Assembly (NCBI GenBank): GCA_030599175.1
Contig: JAUVON010000150.1
Coordinates: forward strand, 1 to 6,916
Length of the DNA: 6,916 nucleotides
Reading direction: 5' to 3'
DNA from: Desulfobulbaceae bacterium
Lineage (GTDB): Bacteria > Desulfobacterota > Desulfobulbia > Desulfobulbales > Desulfocapsaceae
Shown one piece after another: positions 1-5,891 of this stretch (positions are counted from its first letter, which is position 1; each line of letters starts with the position of its first letter). The notes under the pieces were generated by a model, which saw nothing but the letters and a program-made list of their open reading frames with translations, ran no database searches and was not told where the DNA came from. The position numbers and the translations under genes are program-made.

Positions 1-1
1 T

Positions 2-379
2 CCCGACCTGGGAGGCCAGGTAGATGCATGGTCGGATATTCTTTTTGAAACACTGAAAAATATCAGGGAACTGAGTGACGATATACTGGTGCTTCCAGCC
101 CACTATATAGACTGGGAAGAGGCTAACAGTGATCTTTGTTTTGTCGCCACTCTGGGCGAGGTAAAAAATTACAACAAGGATATTTTTGCAATTGATAACA
201 AAGCTGATTTTCTCACCTTTATTAAGAGCAATATGCGCGATCAGCCGCCGGAATACGCGGAAATTCGTCTTCTCAATGCGAACCTGGAACAGGTGGATGA
301 TGCCAGGGCGGAAGAACTGGATCTGGGCAAAAACGAATGTGCTGCCTCAGCCTATGCGGCACAGCAGGCATCACAATAG
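2..379 (+). CDS. MBL-fold metallo-hydrolase, C-terminal part (5' end outside window)
   Basis: The reading frame is open from the first bases to a TAG at 377-379 and gives 125 residues; the true start lies upstream of the window. The fragment begins with PDLGG, where this family carries its late Asp-containing strand, and has LPAHY (His at 101-103), a metal-ligand His of the metallo-beta-lactamase fold. After the fold comes a helical C-terminal extension ending in LDLGKNECAASAYA, which I recognise from MBL hydrolases of delta-proteobacteria related to persulfide dioxygenase and glyoxalase II proteins. The N-terminal HxHxDH site is not in the window, so substrate cannot be decided. A sulfur or thiol-ester substrate is a family-based guess. 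It is probably cytoplasmic. The gene ends just before a G/C-rich terminator hairpin and converges on the rubrerythrin gene. Confidence 0.8.
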   Translation, partial: PDLGGQVDAWSDILFETLKNIRELSDDILVLPAHYIDWEEANSDLCFVATLGEVKNYNKDIFAIDNKADFLTFIKSNMRDQPPEYAEIRLLNANLEQVDDARAEELDLGKNECAASAYAAQQASQ

Positions 380-386
380 AACAAAA

Positions 387-421
387 AAAGGGGGGCAAGA
401 TGTTTCCATCCGCCCCCCTTT
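387..421. terminator. Bidirectional intrinsic terminator between MBL hydrolase and rubrerythrin
   Basis: AAAGGGGGGC (387-396) pairs with GCCCCCCTTT (412-421). Inside, GATG (399-402) pairs with CATC (407-410) around a TTTC loop. On the + strand only a short T run follows. On the - strand the seven A bases at 383-389 become a U tract, so the structure is better placed as terminator for the leftward rubrerythrin transcript, while also closing the rightward hydrolase transcript. Confidence 0.85.
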
Positions 422-440
422 CTCAAACTTCCTTTTGCAC

Positions 441-548
441 GTAACTGTTCATCAGTTCCCGATATAGGTGCAAGCAGGAAGAAGCACTATAGTTTGCCTA
501 TGTGAATCGACCTGATCGTGCCTAGATTGGGTGCTGATGAATTGTTAC
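441..548 (+). repeat. Long imperfect dyad / extended hairpin of unknown role
   Basis: Bases 441-487 pair with 502-548 in one register with no gap (position sum 989). I count 33 Watson-Crick pairs, 5 G-T pairs and 9 mismatches over 47 positions. After one bulged T, ATAG (489-492) pairs with CTAT (498-501) around a 5-base loop. The outer arms are GTAAC/GTTAC and TTCATCAG/CTGATGAA. It fills nearly the whole space between the 387-421 terminator and the rubrerythrin stop codon. No protein is evident. It could be a decayed miniature inverted-repeat element, a structured RNA, or part of the rubrerythrin 3' end. The dyad itself is directly visible; its role is not known. Confidence 0.65.
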
Positions 549-554
549 ATTTTT

Positions 555-1097
555 TTAGAAGTATCTTTTCAATAGTCCCGCAAAAGCCTGTCCATGCCGT
601 GCTTCATCTTTACACATCTCATGCACGGTGTCATGAATTGCATCAAGATTCAGTTCTTTTGCTCTGACAGCCAGCGCCTTTTTACCTGCACAGGCACCAT
701 GCTCTGCAGCCACTCTGGCCTCAAGATTAGCTCTTGTATCTCCAACAACAACTTCTCCAAGTAATTCGGCAAATTTTGCAGCGTGCTCAGCCTCTTCAAA
801 AGCTATTCTTTTATAGGCTTCGGCGACCTCAGGAAAACCTTCACGATCAGCCTGACGACTCATCGCAAGATACATACCGACTTCAGTACATTCCCCAGTG
901 AAATTTGCCCGAAGACCTTCAAGAATTTCCTCGTCAACGCCTTCAGCAACTCCAATCACATGCTGATCAGCCCAGCTGGTTGCTTCTCCGGTATATTCTT
1001 TGAATTTGCTTGCTGCTGCTCCACATTGAGGACAATTCTCTGGTGGTGCCTCGCCTTCATGAACATAACCACATACTGAACATACGAATTTCTGCAT
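555..1097 (-). CDS. Reverse rubrerythrin (hydrogen peroxide reductase)
   Basis: This 180-residue protein reduces hydrogen peroxide to water in the cytoplasm of anaerobes, with electrons from NADH-linked rubredoxin reductases or flavoproteins. The rubredoxin-type iron site comes first: CSVCGY (Cys6, Cys9) and CPQCG (Cys22, Cys25). The ferritin-like four-helix di-iron domain follows (about residues 45-180), with Glu69 in NFTGEC, the EEAEH motif (101-105) and DEARH (164-168). This order is opposite to classical rubrerythrin and defines the 'reverse' form known from Clostridium and other anaerobes. The length is normal. The start is supported by AAGGAG at 1105-1110, 7 nt upstream. The gene diverges from the methyltransferase, and a Fur/PerR-like box lies in front of it, fitting peroxide or iron control. 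Confidence 0.95.
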   Translation of the reverse strand: MQKFVCSVCGYVHEGEAPPENCPQCGAAASKFKEYTGEATSWADQHVIGVAEGVDEEILEGLRANFTGECTEVGMYLAMSRQADREGFPEVAEAYKRIAFEEAEHAAKFAELLGEVVVGDTRANLEARVAAEHGACAGKKALAVRAKELNLDAIHDTVHEMCKDEARHGQAFAGLLKRYF

Positions 1098-1104
1098 TGT
1101 TGAT

Positions 1105-1110
1105 CTCCTT
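1105..1110 (-). promoter_or_regulatory. Ribosome binding site of reverse rubrerythrin
   Basis: On the - strand this reads AAGGAG, 7 nt before the ATG at 1097. It fixes the start codon. Confidence 0.85.
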
Positions 1111-1113
1111 TTT

Positions 1114-1136
1114 GTATAATAATAATTACCATTACC
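1114..1136 (-). promoter_or_regulatory. Candidate Fur/PerR-family operator upstream of rubrerythrin
   Basis: On the - strand, bases 1136-1118 read GGTAATGGTAATTATTATT. This matches the Fur consensus GATAATGATAATCATTATC at 15 of 19 positions by my hand alignment. The overlapping 15-mer at 1114-1128 matches the PerR consensus TTATAATNATTATAA at 11 of 14 defined positions. The site lies 17-39 nt before the rubrerythrin start codon, overlapping the place where a promoter or early leader must be. Rubrerythrin is a well-known member of PerR and Fur regulons in anaerobes. The local AT-richness raises the chance of a random match, and the sequence alone cannot say which regulator binds. Confidence 0.5.
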
Positions 1137-1259
1137 CTAAAATAACGAGACGAGAATACACTTCATGGATACGTTTTGCAAGAAGAATTTTTCTCCCTTA
1201 TCATTTTTCTTGAACACTGATTTGCGACAGCATGAAAAATCAGGTAATTTTAATGCTGA

Positions 1260-2081
1260 ATGACCTCCAGCCCGGACTACAGAAAAATAATGAAAATATA
1301 CCCCAGCTACAATGATGAACCCAAAGACACATTCTCTCCTCTATCTGAAGAACTCTACTGCGACCTCTATGAGATTGAAATGGAGAGATTTTCAGATGAC
1401 ATTCTATTCTACAAAAAAATTCTGCCTGAAAGGGGTGCTTTTCTGGAGTTGGGTTGTGGAACAGGACGAATAACCGAATGTCTCCCCCAAGAAAACAGAA
1501 CAGTTGTCGGAATAGATATATCTCTTCGTATGCTGCAAAAAGCTGTCGCAAAAAGAATCTCAGATTGCAGCTATATCAACATGGATATGCGGCTACCTGC
1601 ATTTTCCACAAACTTCGATGCCATTCTTATTCCCTATAACACACTCAACCTGCTCTCCGGAGAGAGTGATATCCTATCCTGTCTTAAACATTGCAGATCT
1701 CTTCTAAACAAAAATGGCAAAATCTACCTGCAGCTTTTTATTCCTGATAAAAAACTTAAAGAACACAGTGGCAGAGTATTTCAATTCCAGATGTTTGACA
1801 GACCGGAGGGAGGAAAACTCATTAAGGAGATACTCAGACAATATCACGCCGATTCCCGAACCATCCTGGTTGAAGAGAGATATCGCATTCGTCCAATGAA
1901 AAAAGGGTATGAAAACCAAAACCTGAATCATTTTTTCACAATTGCAGGATGTTCTTACGATGAGTGGGTCTCACTCTTTAAGCAGGCAGGATTATATATT
2001 GTCGACTGCTGGGGAGACTATAATTTTAATCCCTTCCACCCCCGCCATTCCTCCTGCCTCCTTGCAAGCCTCAGTTCTTAA
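1260..2081 (+). CDS. Class I SAM-dependent methyltransferase, substrate unknown
   Basis: The 273-residue product has the Rossmann methyltransferase motifs in order: motif I LELGCGTGR (62-70) for SAM binding, the acidic end of strand 2 in VVGID (Asp86), NMDMR (107-111, Asp109) near the adenine, and motif IV in FDAILIPYNTLNLL (119-132). The C-terminal half has a beta-rich segment and ends with a helix plus GDYNFNPFHPRHSS, a layout seen in general Methyltransf_25-type enzymes. Nothing visible identifies the acceptor. A TGA directly precedes the ATG at 1260, so the frame cannot start earlier. The ribosome binding site is weak (CAGGT about 15 nt upstream), and a second in-frame ATG at 1290 has none. 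The gene stands alone between rubrerythrin (divergent) and hcp. Confidence 0.88.
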   Translation: MTSSPDYRKIMKIYPSYNDEPKDTFSPLSEELYCDLYEIEMERFSDDILFYKKILPERGAFLELGCGTGRITECLPQENRTVVGIDISLRMLQKAVAKRISDCSYINMDMRLPAFSTNFDAILIPYNTLNLLSGESDILSCLKHCRSLLNKNGKIYLQLFIPDKKLKEHSGRVFQFQMFDRPEGGKLIKEILRQYHADSRTILVEERYRIRPMKKGYENQNLNHFFTIAGCSYDEWVSLFKQAGLYIVDCWGDYNFNPFHPRHSSCLLASLSS

Positions 2082-2271
2082 GGGTACCTTGAAAAATTAG
2101 ATTTTTCATTGAATATCGAGGCAGCCATTTTTTTACCACAGGTATATAGTTAATATCTCGATGCCTCGTTCCTAGCTTATCGGATGATAAAAAAATATGG
2201 GTAACGAAGAGATTAGGCGAAAAACAATTTTGCAAGGTGGCCTTAAATAAACCGCTCGATAGAGACTCTCT

Positions 2272-2285
2272 TTGACCTAGGTCAA
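2272..2285 (+). promoter_or_regulatory. HcpR-type operator upstream of hcp
   Basis: TTGACCTAGGTCAA is a perfect 14-bp palindrome. It matches the consensus described for HcpR, the CRP/FNR-family regulator of hcp in sulfate- and metal-reducing delta-proteobacteria (TTGACC, two bases, GGTCAA). Its centre at 2278.5 is about 40.5 bp before the start of transcription predicted from the -10 at 2307-2312, the class II activator position. HcpR itself is not encoded in the window. Confidence 0.88.
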
Positions 2286-2306
2286 GGTTATTAAATGCTC
2301 AGGATG

Positions 2307-2312
2307 TAGAAT
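2307..2312 (+). promoter_or_regulatory. Predicted -10 element of the hcp promoter
   Basis: TAGAAT matches TATAAT at five of six positions and begins 21 bp after the operator ends. No good -35 is seen, as expected for a promoter that depends on an activator bound at about -41. Transcription would start near 2319. Confidence 0.55.
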
Positions 2313-2424
2313 CACACTGGAGACTGAAAAAAAGTGTCCCTGTTATTGCCAGGCACATTATTCGTGAATATCGTAAGCGAAGCAAAAGAAGGACGCTGGT
2401 CGAATAAACACACTAACCTGAACC

Positions 2425-2430
2425 AAGGAG
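2425..2430 (+). promoter_or_regulatory. Ribosome binding site that sets the hcp start
   Basis: AAGGAG lies 8 nt before the ATG at 2439. It decides against the in-frame upstream GTG at 2334, which would add 35 residues not seen in the family. Confidence 0.85.
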
Positions 2431-2438
2431 AACAAATT

Positions 2439-4073
2439 ATGTTTTGTAATCAATGCGAACAAACCGCAAAAGGGGTCGCCTGCACCACTATAGGTGTCTG
2501 TGGCAAGACTGACGAAGTCGCCGGCCTGGAGGATCTTCTCACCTATGCAGTTCAAGGCTTATCCGTTGTTGCAGTTGAAGCCCGTAAAAACGGTATTATC
2601 GACAATGCTATTGACCGTTTTACCTGCGAGGCAATTTTTTCCTGCCTCACAAATGTCGATTTTGACCCCCAACGGTTTGAAAATTTTATAATTAAAACTG
2701 TAGAGTTGCGTGAAGGATTGAAAGAAAAAGTAAAAGCTGCCGGCGGCAATGTTGACTTTGATGCTGCAGCAGCTAGTTTCACTCCCGGTGGTTCTCTGGA
2801 TGCAATGATTGCCCAGGGACAGGAACTGGACTTTTTCAACAGCCTGGATGAAAATGAAGATCTCCGCTCTCTCAAACAGACCACTATGTACGGTATTCGC
2901 GGTCTTGCTGCATATGCCGACCATGCGGCAATCCTTGGCCAGGAAGATGATTCTGTCTACACATATATACATGAAACCATGGCTGAGTTTACCCACGGCG
3001 GCCAGGGTCTTGACGAGCTCGTAGGCATTACACTTAAATGCGGTGAGGTCAACCTCAAGGCAATGGAGCTGCTCGATGCAGGAAATACCGGGACCTTCGG
3101 GCATCCAGTTCCCACCGAGGTACCGTTAGGTGCCAAAGCGGGCAAGGCCATCGCAGTGACCGGTCATGACCTGAAAGATCTCGACCTCCTGCTAAAGCAG
3201 ACCGAAGGAAAGGGAATCAACATTTATACCCATGGTGAAATGCTGCCTTGTCACGCTTACCCGGAACTGAAAAAGTATGACCATTTTTACGGTCACTATG
3301 GAACCGCCTGGCAGAATCAGGCCAAGGAATTCCCTGAATTTCCAGGCGCAATTCTTTTCACCACCAACTGCATCCAGAAGCCAAAAGATTCTTACAAGGC
3401 CAATGTATTTACTACTGGTCTGGTAGGGTGGCCCGATGTAGTTCATATTGGAGAAGATAAGGATTTTACTCCTGTTATTGAACGTGCCCTGGCACTACCC
3501 GGATTTGCCGAAGACACTGATAAAGGAAGCGTTCTCACCGGATTTGCCCGCAATACCGTACTTGGCGTTGCCGATAAGATTATCGAAGGCGTGAAAAGCA
3601 AAGCCATCCGCCACTTTTTTCTAGTCGGCGGCTGTGATGGTGCCAAGCCCGGCCGGAACTACTTCACCGACTTTGTAGAGCAGGTTCCAGAAGATTGTCT
3701 GGTACTGACTCTAGCCTGCGGTAAATTCCGATTCTTTGATAAAAAACTTGGAGATATTGGTGGTATTCCACGTCTACTTGATGTTGGCCAGTGTAATGAT
3801 GCCTACTCGGCCATCCAGATAGCTGTGGCTCTTGCCGGGGCATTTGAATGTGACGTAAATGATCTGCCTCTTTCAATAGTTCTCTCCTGGTATGAGCAGA
3901 AGGCTGTGGTTATTCTTCTCACCCTCTTCAGCCTGGGTATTAAGGACATTCGCCTCGGACCCTCCCTGCCCGCATTTATTTCACCAAACGTTCTCGACGT
4001 ACTTGTTCAGAACTTTGAATGTAAACCCATTGCGGAAACTGCAGCGGCTGATCTGAAGACGATTCTTGGTTAA
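2439..4073 (+). CDS. hcp: Hybrid cluster protein (class I), NO / hydroxylamine reductase
   Basis: The 544-residue cytoplasmic iron-sulfur protein reduces nitric oxide to nitrous oxide (proposed physiological role) and hydroxylamine to ammonia in vitro. The N-terminus carries Cys3, Cys6, Cys15 and Cys21 (CX2CX8CX5C), the cubane [4Fe-4S] pattern of class I enzymes from strict anaerobes, unlike the enterobacterial spacing. All hybrid-cluster ligands are present by analogy with the Desulfovibrio protein: His243, Glu267, Cys311, Cys399 (the GGCDG motif), Cys427, Cys452 and Glu486. The length is typical for class I. The start at 2439 is chosen for AAGGAG at 2425-2430, 8 nt upstream, and because MFCNQCEQT is the conserved N-terminus; the frame stays open upstream to 2334, but that is leader. 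An HcpR-type operator precedes it and a strong terminator follows. Confidence 0.97.
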   Translation: MFCNQCEQTAKGVACTTIGVCGKTDEVAGLEDLLTYAVQGLSVVAVEARKNGIIDNAIDRFTCEAIFSCLTNVDFDPQRFENFIIKTVELREGLKEKVKAAGGNVDFDAAAASFTPGGSLDAMIAQGQELDFFNSLDENEDLRSLKQTTMYGIRGLAAYADHAAILGQEDDSVYTYIHETMAEFTHGGQGLDELVGITLKCGEVNLKAMELLDAGNTGTFGHPVPTEVPLGAKAGKAIAVTGHDLKDLDLLLKQTEGKGINIYTHGEMLPCHAYPELKKYDHFYGHYGTAWQNQAKEFPEFPGAILFTTNCIQKPKDSYKANVFTTGLVGWPDVVHIGEDKDFTPVIERALALPGFAEDTDKGSVLTGFARNTVLGVADKIIEGVKSKAIRHFFLVGGCDGAKPGRNYFTDFVEQVPEDCLVLTLACGKFRFFDKKLGDIGGIPRLLDVGQCNDAYSAIQIAVALAGAFECDVNDLPLSIVLSWYEQKAVVILLTLFSLGIKDIRLGPSLPAFISPNVLDVLVQNFECKPIAETAAADLKTILG

Positions 4074-4108
4074 TCACACGTAGTAATCCGGGTATCTCAT
4101 CCGGTACC

Positions 4109-4143
4109 AGGCGGGATATCAATTTTGATATCCCGCCTTTTTC
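4109..4143 (+). terminator. Intrinsic terminator of hcp
   Basis: AGGCGGGATATCA (4109-4121) pairs perfectly with TGATATCCCGCCT (4126-4138) around a short ATTT loop, and the T-rich run TTTTTTCTTTT follows. It begins 35 nt after the hcp stop and separates hcp from the ferredoxin gene. Confidence 0.93.
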
Positions 4144-4254
4144 TTTTATCACCTTCTCCTGAAAATTATATAGTCGGGAGTCTCTCCCTCTCCTTTCCTA
4201 AAGCACATGACTTTCATATAAAAAAGCATTTTAATTACAAAATGATCGCAAAAC

Positions 4255-4268
4255 TTGATCCAGATCAA
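4255..4268 (+). promoter_or_regulatory. FNR/HcpR-type operator upstream of the ferredoxin gene
   Basis: TTGATCCAGATCAA has perfectly symmetric 6-base half-sites (TTGATC / GATCAA) and fits the FNR consensus TTGATNNNNATCAA. Compared with the hcp site it differs symmetrically at base 5 of each half. Its centre at 4261.5 lies 41.5 bp before a start of transcription near 4303 predicted from the -10 at 4291-4296. It could be bound by HcpR with a relaxed site, by FNR, or by both. Confidence 0.82.
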
Positions 4269-4290
4269 AGATTTCTACCCGTTTCGTGCT

Positions 4291-4296
4291 AATAAT
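4291..4296 (+). promoter_or_regulatory. Predicted -10 element of the ferredoxin-gene promoter
   Basis: AATAAT matches TATAAT at five of six positions and starts 22 bp after the operator ends, the exact geometry of a class II FNR/CRP-activated promoter. The leader would be about 45 nt. Confidence 0.55.
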
Positions 4297-4334
4297 GGAG
4301 ACATCGTCAGAACACAACACTACACTAACCAGCC

Positions 4335-4340
4335 AGGAGG
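4335..4340 (+). promoter_or_regulatory. Ribosome binding site that sets the ferredoxin-gene start
   Basis: AGGAGG is 7 nt before the ATG at 4348. It rejects the in-frame TTG at 4255, which lies inside the operator. Confidence 0.88.
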
Positions 4341-4347
4341 ATGGCAT

Positions 4348-5124
4348 ATGAAAGCTGTAAGAAAAATAATTGAGATAGATGAAGAATTATGTGACGGCTG
4401 TGGACTCTGTGTGCCGGATTGCGCAGAAGGTTCACTGAAGATAATAGACGGCAAGGCAAAACTGGTCGCCGACAAGTTATGTGATGGACTCGGTGCATGT
4501 CTCGGGGCCTGTCCCACAGGTGCACTGAAAATAATAGAGCGGTACTCGGATGAGTTTGATGAAGAAGCCGTAGAAGTATTCCTCGCAGAAGAGAAGAAAA
4601 AAGAGGTGGCAAAAGCACCGGAGACCATGGATTGCGGTTGTGCATCCACCCATATTCAATCCTTTAAGCCCGCCTCTTCAAAGTCACCAACCCCGTGTCA
4701 GACAGCAAACATCCCGATCAATATCCCTGCAGCCGGCTCGTCGGCTTCCATGCTTACCCACTGGCCGGTACAGATCCGTCTAGTTCCGGCACATGCCCCC
4801 TTCCTGAAGAACAGTGACCTGCTGGTAGCGGCAGACTGCACAGCAGTAACGGTGAAAGATTTCCAACAAAAATATCTTGACGGGAAAACGGTGCTGATGG
4901 GGTGTCCTAAATTCGACGACGCAGAAAGCTATGTGGAGCGCTTTGCCGAGATAATCCAGACCTGTGACCTTAAGAGCCTCACCGTATTAATCATGGAGGT
5001 TCCCTGCTGTTCCGCCATGAACGTAATCATCAAAAAGGCAATAGAAAAAGCGGGGGTACCTGTTCCAGTCGAACAGATTACAATCTCAACACGTGGTGAA
5101 GAGCTGGAAAGAAAAATGTGGTAA
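4348..5124 (+). CDS. frdX: Hcp-associated ferredoxin-like iron-sulfur protein (FrdX type)
   Basis: This 258-residue soluble protein has an N-terminal ferredoxin domain (about 8-62). The first cluster motif is complete: Cys15, Cys18, Cys21 and Cys25. The second reads Cys45, Leu48, Cys51, Cys55, lacking one Cys, so it may hold a [3Fe-4S] or labile cluster; I recall CDGLGAC as usual in this family, so it is not decay. After an acidic helix and a Cys-containing linker (Cys96, Cys98, Cys117) comes a C-terminal domain with conserved blocks: WPVQIRLVPAHAPFLKNSDLL (139-159), AADC (161-164), GCPKFDD (185-191) and EVPCC (217-221). This family is often found beside hcp and probably passes electrons to it, which is inference from co-location and shared operator type. 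It has its own operator, promoter and ribosome binding site. Confidence 0.85.
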   Translation: MKAVRKIIEIDEELCDGCGLCVPDCAEGSLKIIDGKAKLVADKLCDGLGACLGACPTGALKIIERYSDEFDEEAVEVFLAEEKKKEVAKAPETMDCGCASTHIQSFKPASSKSPTPCQTANIPINIPAAGSSASMLTHWPVQIRLVPAHAPFLKNSDLLVAADCTAVTVKDFQQKYLDGKTVLMGCPKFDDAESYVERFAEIIQTCDLKSLTVLIMEVPCCSAMNVIIKKAIEKAGVPVPVEQITISTRGEELERKMW

Positions 5125-5135
5125 ACTCAAGCAGA

Positions 5136-5201
5136 TAGGCTGGAGGCCGTAACCTGTTAGGGAATTATTTGCTGACAGTCTGCAAAGCGCCTCTCAGCCT
5201 A
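5136..5201. other. Stem-loop at convergent junction, possible terminator
   Basis: TAGGCTG (5136-5142) pairs with CAGCCTA (5195-5201), and after a small asymmetric bulge AGGC (5144-5147) pairs with GCCT (5189-5192). An inner TTTGC/GCAAA hairpin (5168-5172 / 5182-5186) sits in the loop. The structure covers the stop codon of the leftward YkgJ gene and lies 11 nt after the stop of the ferredoxin gene. There is no T run, so ordinary intrinsic termination is uncertain. Confidence 0.45.
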
Positions 5202-5882
5202 CCATCTAAGAGTTATTCCCGACGGTGATTCACTGATCGTGGCACCCAGAGGCTGCAGAAGCTGAAACAACGGCCTGCCGAAATAAAACAGCTCTTCACT
5301 AAGCTGCAAATTTAAATCCCGTATCACCCTTGTTCGAAAGCGTAAATCGTCTCCCACCAGCTTTTCCAATTCTTTTGCCAGCTGTTCAGTTAACCGATAA
5401 CTGTTAGCCCTGATATACAGAAAATCAGGCACGGGGCAGATTCGTTCATGTTCTCTTATCACAGGAATCAGCGGATCAGCGGCAGCGAGTATATCAAAAC
5501 GGCTTAAAGTCTCTTTCTCAACTATGTCCAGAATGTCCTTCGTATCCCAGCACTTCAGGAGTACACATGCCTGGGGCCGGTTTTCATAAATTGTGCACCC
5601 TTTTTCCCCGTCATAGTAACGACAGTCCCACTGCCGTCCCGTACCGACAATTTTCACCAGTTCAACCCCGGCAGGCTGTATACCCCCCGCCATTGGATTT
5701 TCCGTCAGCTCCCCTTTCCTGATAGTGATGAGATTCTCTATAGGAATTTTCCCTTCACGAACCAAGTTGAGGTCTTTTTTATGGAGTGCCGGACCACCCT
5801 GTCGACAGCAATTGCCACACTTGTTACAACTATTCTGGCTGAAAGGATGCAGGCTATCATTCTGTAGGAGAGAGTTCCTCAT
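5199..5882 (-). CDS. YkgJ-family cysteine-cluster protein
   Basis: The 227-residue protein has the signature CNKCGNCC (Cys19, Cys22, Cys25, Cys26), then Cys87 in WDCRYY, Cys96 and Cys106 in CTIYENRPQAC, and Cys111 and Cys149. This CxxCxxCC plus C-(x)n-C-x-IY-x-x-RP-x-x-C layout is the zinc- or iron-chelating YkgJ/Fli-type family (Pfam CxxCxxCC domain); the molecular function is not established. The C-terminal third (about 155-227) is a helical extension without cysteines, longer than minimal family members. The start at 5882 lacks a strong ribosome binding site and lies 9 nt after the stop of the upstream CBS gene, so translational coupling in a two-gene operon is likely. No signal peptide or membrane segment is seen. 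Confidence 0.85.
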   Translation of the reverse strand: MRNSLLQNDSLHPFSQNSCNKCGNCCRQGGPALHKKDLNLVREGKIPIENLITIRKGELTENPMAGGIQPAGVELVKIVGTGRQWDCRYYDGEKGCTIYENRPQACVLLKCWDTKDILDIVEKETLSRFDILAAADPLIPVIREHERICPVPDFLYIRANSYRLTEQLAKELEKLVGDDLRFRTRVIRDLNLQLSEELFYFGRPLFQLLQPLGATISESPSGITLRW

Positions 5883-5891
5883 TAAAGCAGC

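Larger units (their letters stand above)
2082..2438 (+). other. Intergenic region and hcp leader
   Basis: This 357-base gap holds no convincing gene. At its left end a weak AT-only hairpin (TGAAAAAT 2090-2097 / ATTTTTCA 2101-2108) may mark the end of the methyltransferase transcript. A 7-bp inverted repeat CGAGGCA (2117-2123) / TGCCTCG (2162-2168) lies beyond it. The right part carries the HcpR-type palindrome, a -10 element and a leader of about 120 nt before hcp. Confidence 0.6.

Noticed and set aside
1217..1243. CTGATTT/AAATCAG stem just upstream of the methyltransferase start as a riboswitch or attenuator
   Set aside because: It is a single 7-bp AT-rich stem with a 13-base loop and no known aptamer features.
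2090..2108. TGAAAAAT/ATTTTTCA hairpin after the methyltransferase as a firm terminator
   Set aside because: The stem is nearly all A-T pairs with no T run after it; too weak to call beyond a mention.
2117..2168. 7-bp inverted repeat CGAGGCA/TGCCTCG in the region before hcp as a mobile or regulatory element
   Set aside because: Only seven bases match, the loop is 38 bases, and pairing does not continue inward or outward; such repeats occur by chance in 350 bases.
2334..2438. In-frame extension of hcp from a GTG at 2334 adding 35 residues
   Set aside because: The conserved Hcp N-terminus starts at MFCNQC, an excellent ribosome binding site precedes the ATG at 2439, and the 35 extra residues have no family counterpart.
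2559..3104. 181-codon open frame on the - strand inside hcp
   Set aside because: It is antisense to a fully conserved hcp, has no recognisable domain and no ribosome binding site; it arises from hcp codon use.
4255..4347. In-frame extension of the ferredoxin gene from a TTG at 4255
   Set aside because: The TTG is part of the operator palindrome and lies before the predicted transcription start; the ATG at 4348 has AGGAGG at ideal spacing.
4320..4659. Several overlapping - strand open frames opposite the ferredoxin domain
   Set aside because: They are low-complexity shadows (Ser/Leu/His-rich) of a clear coding sequence on the other strand.
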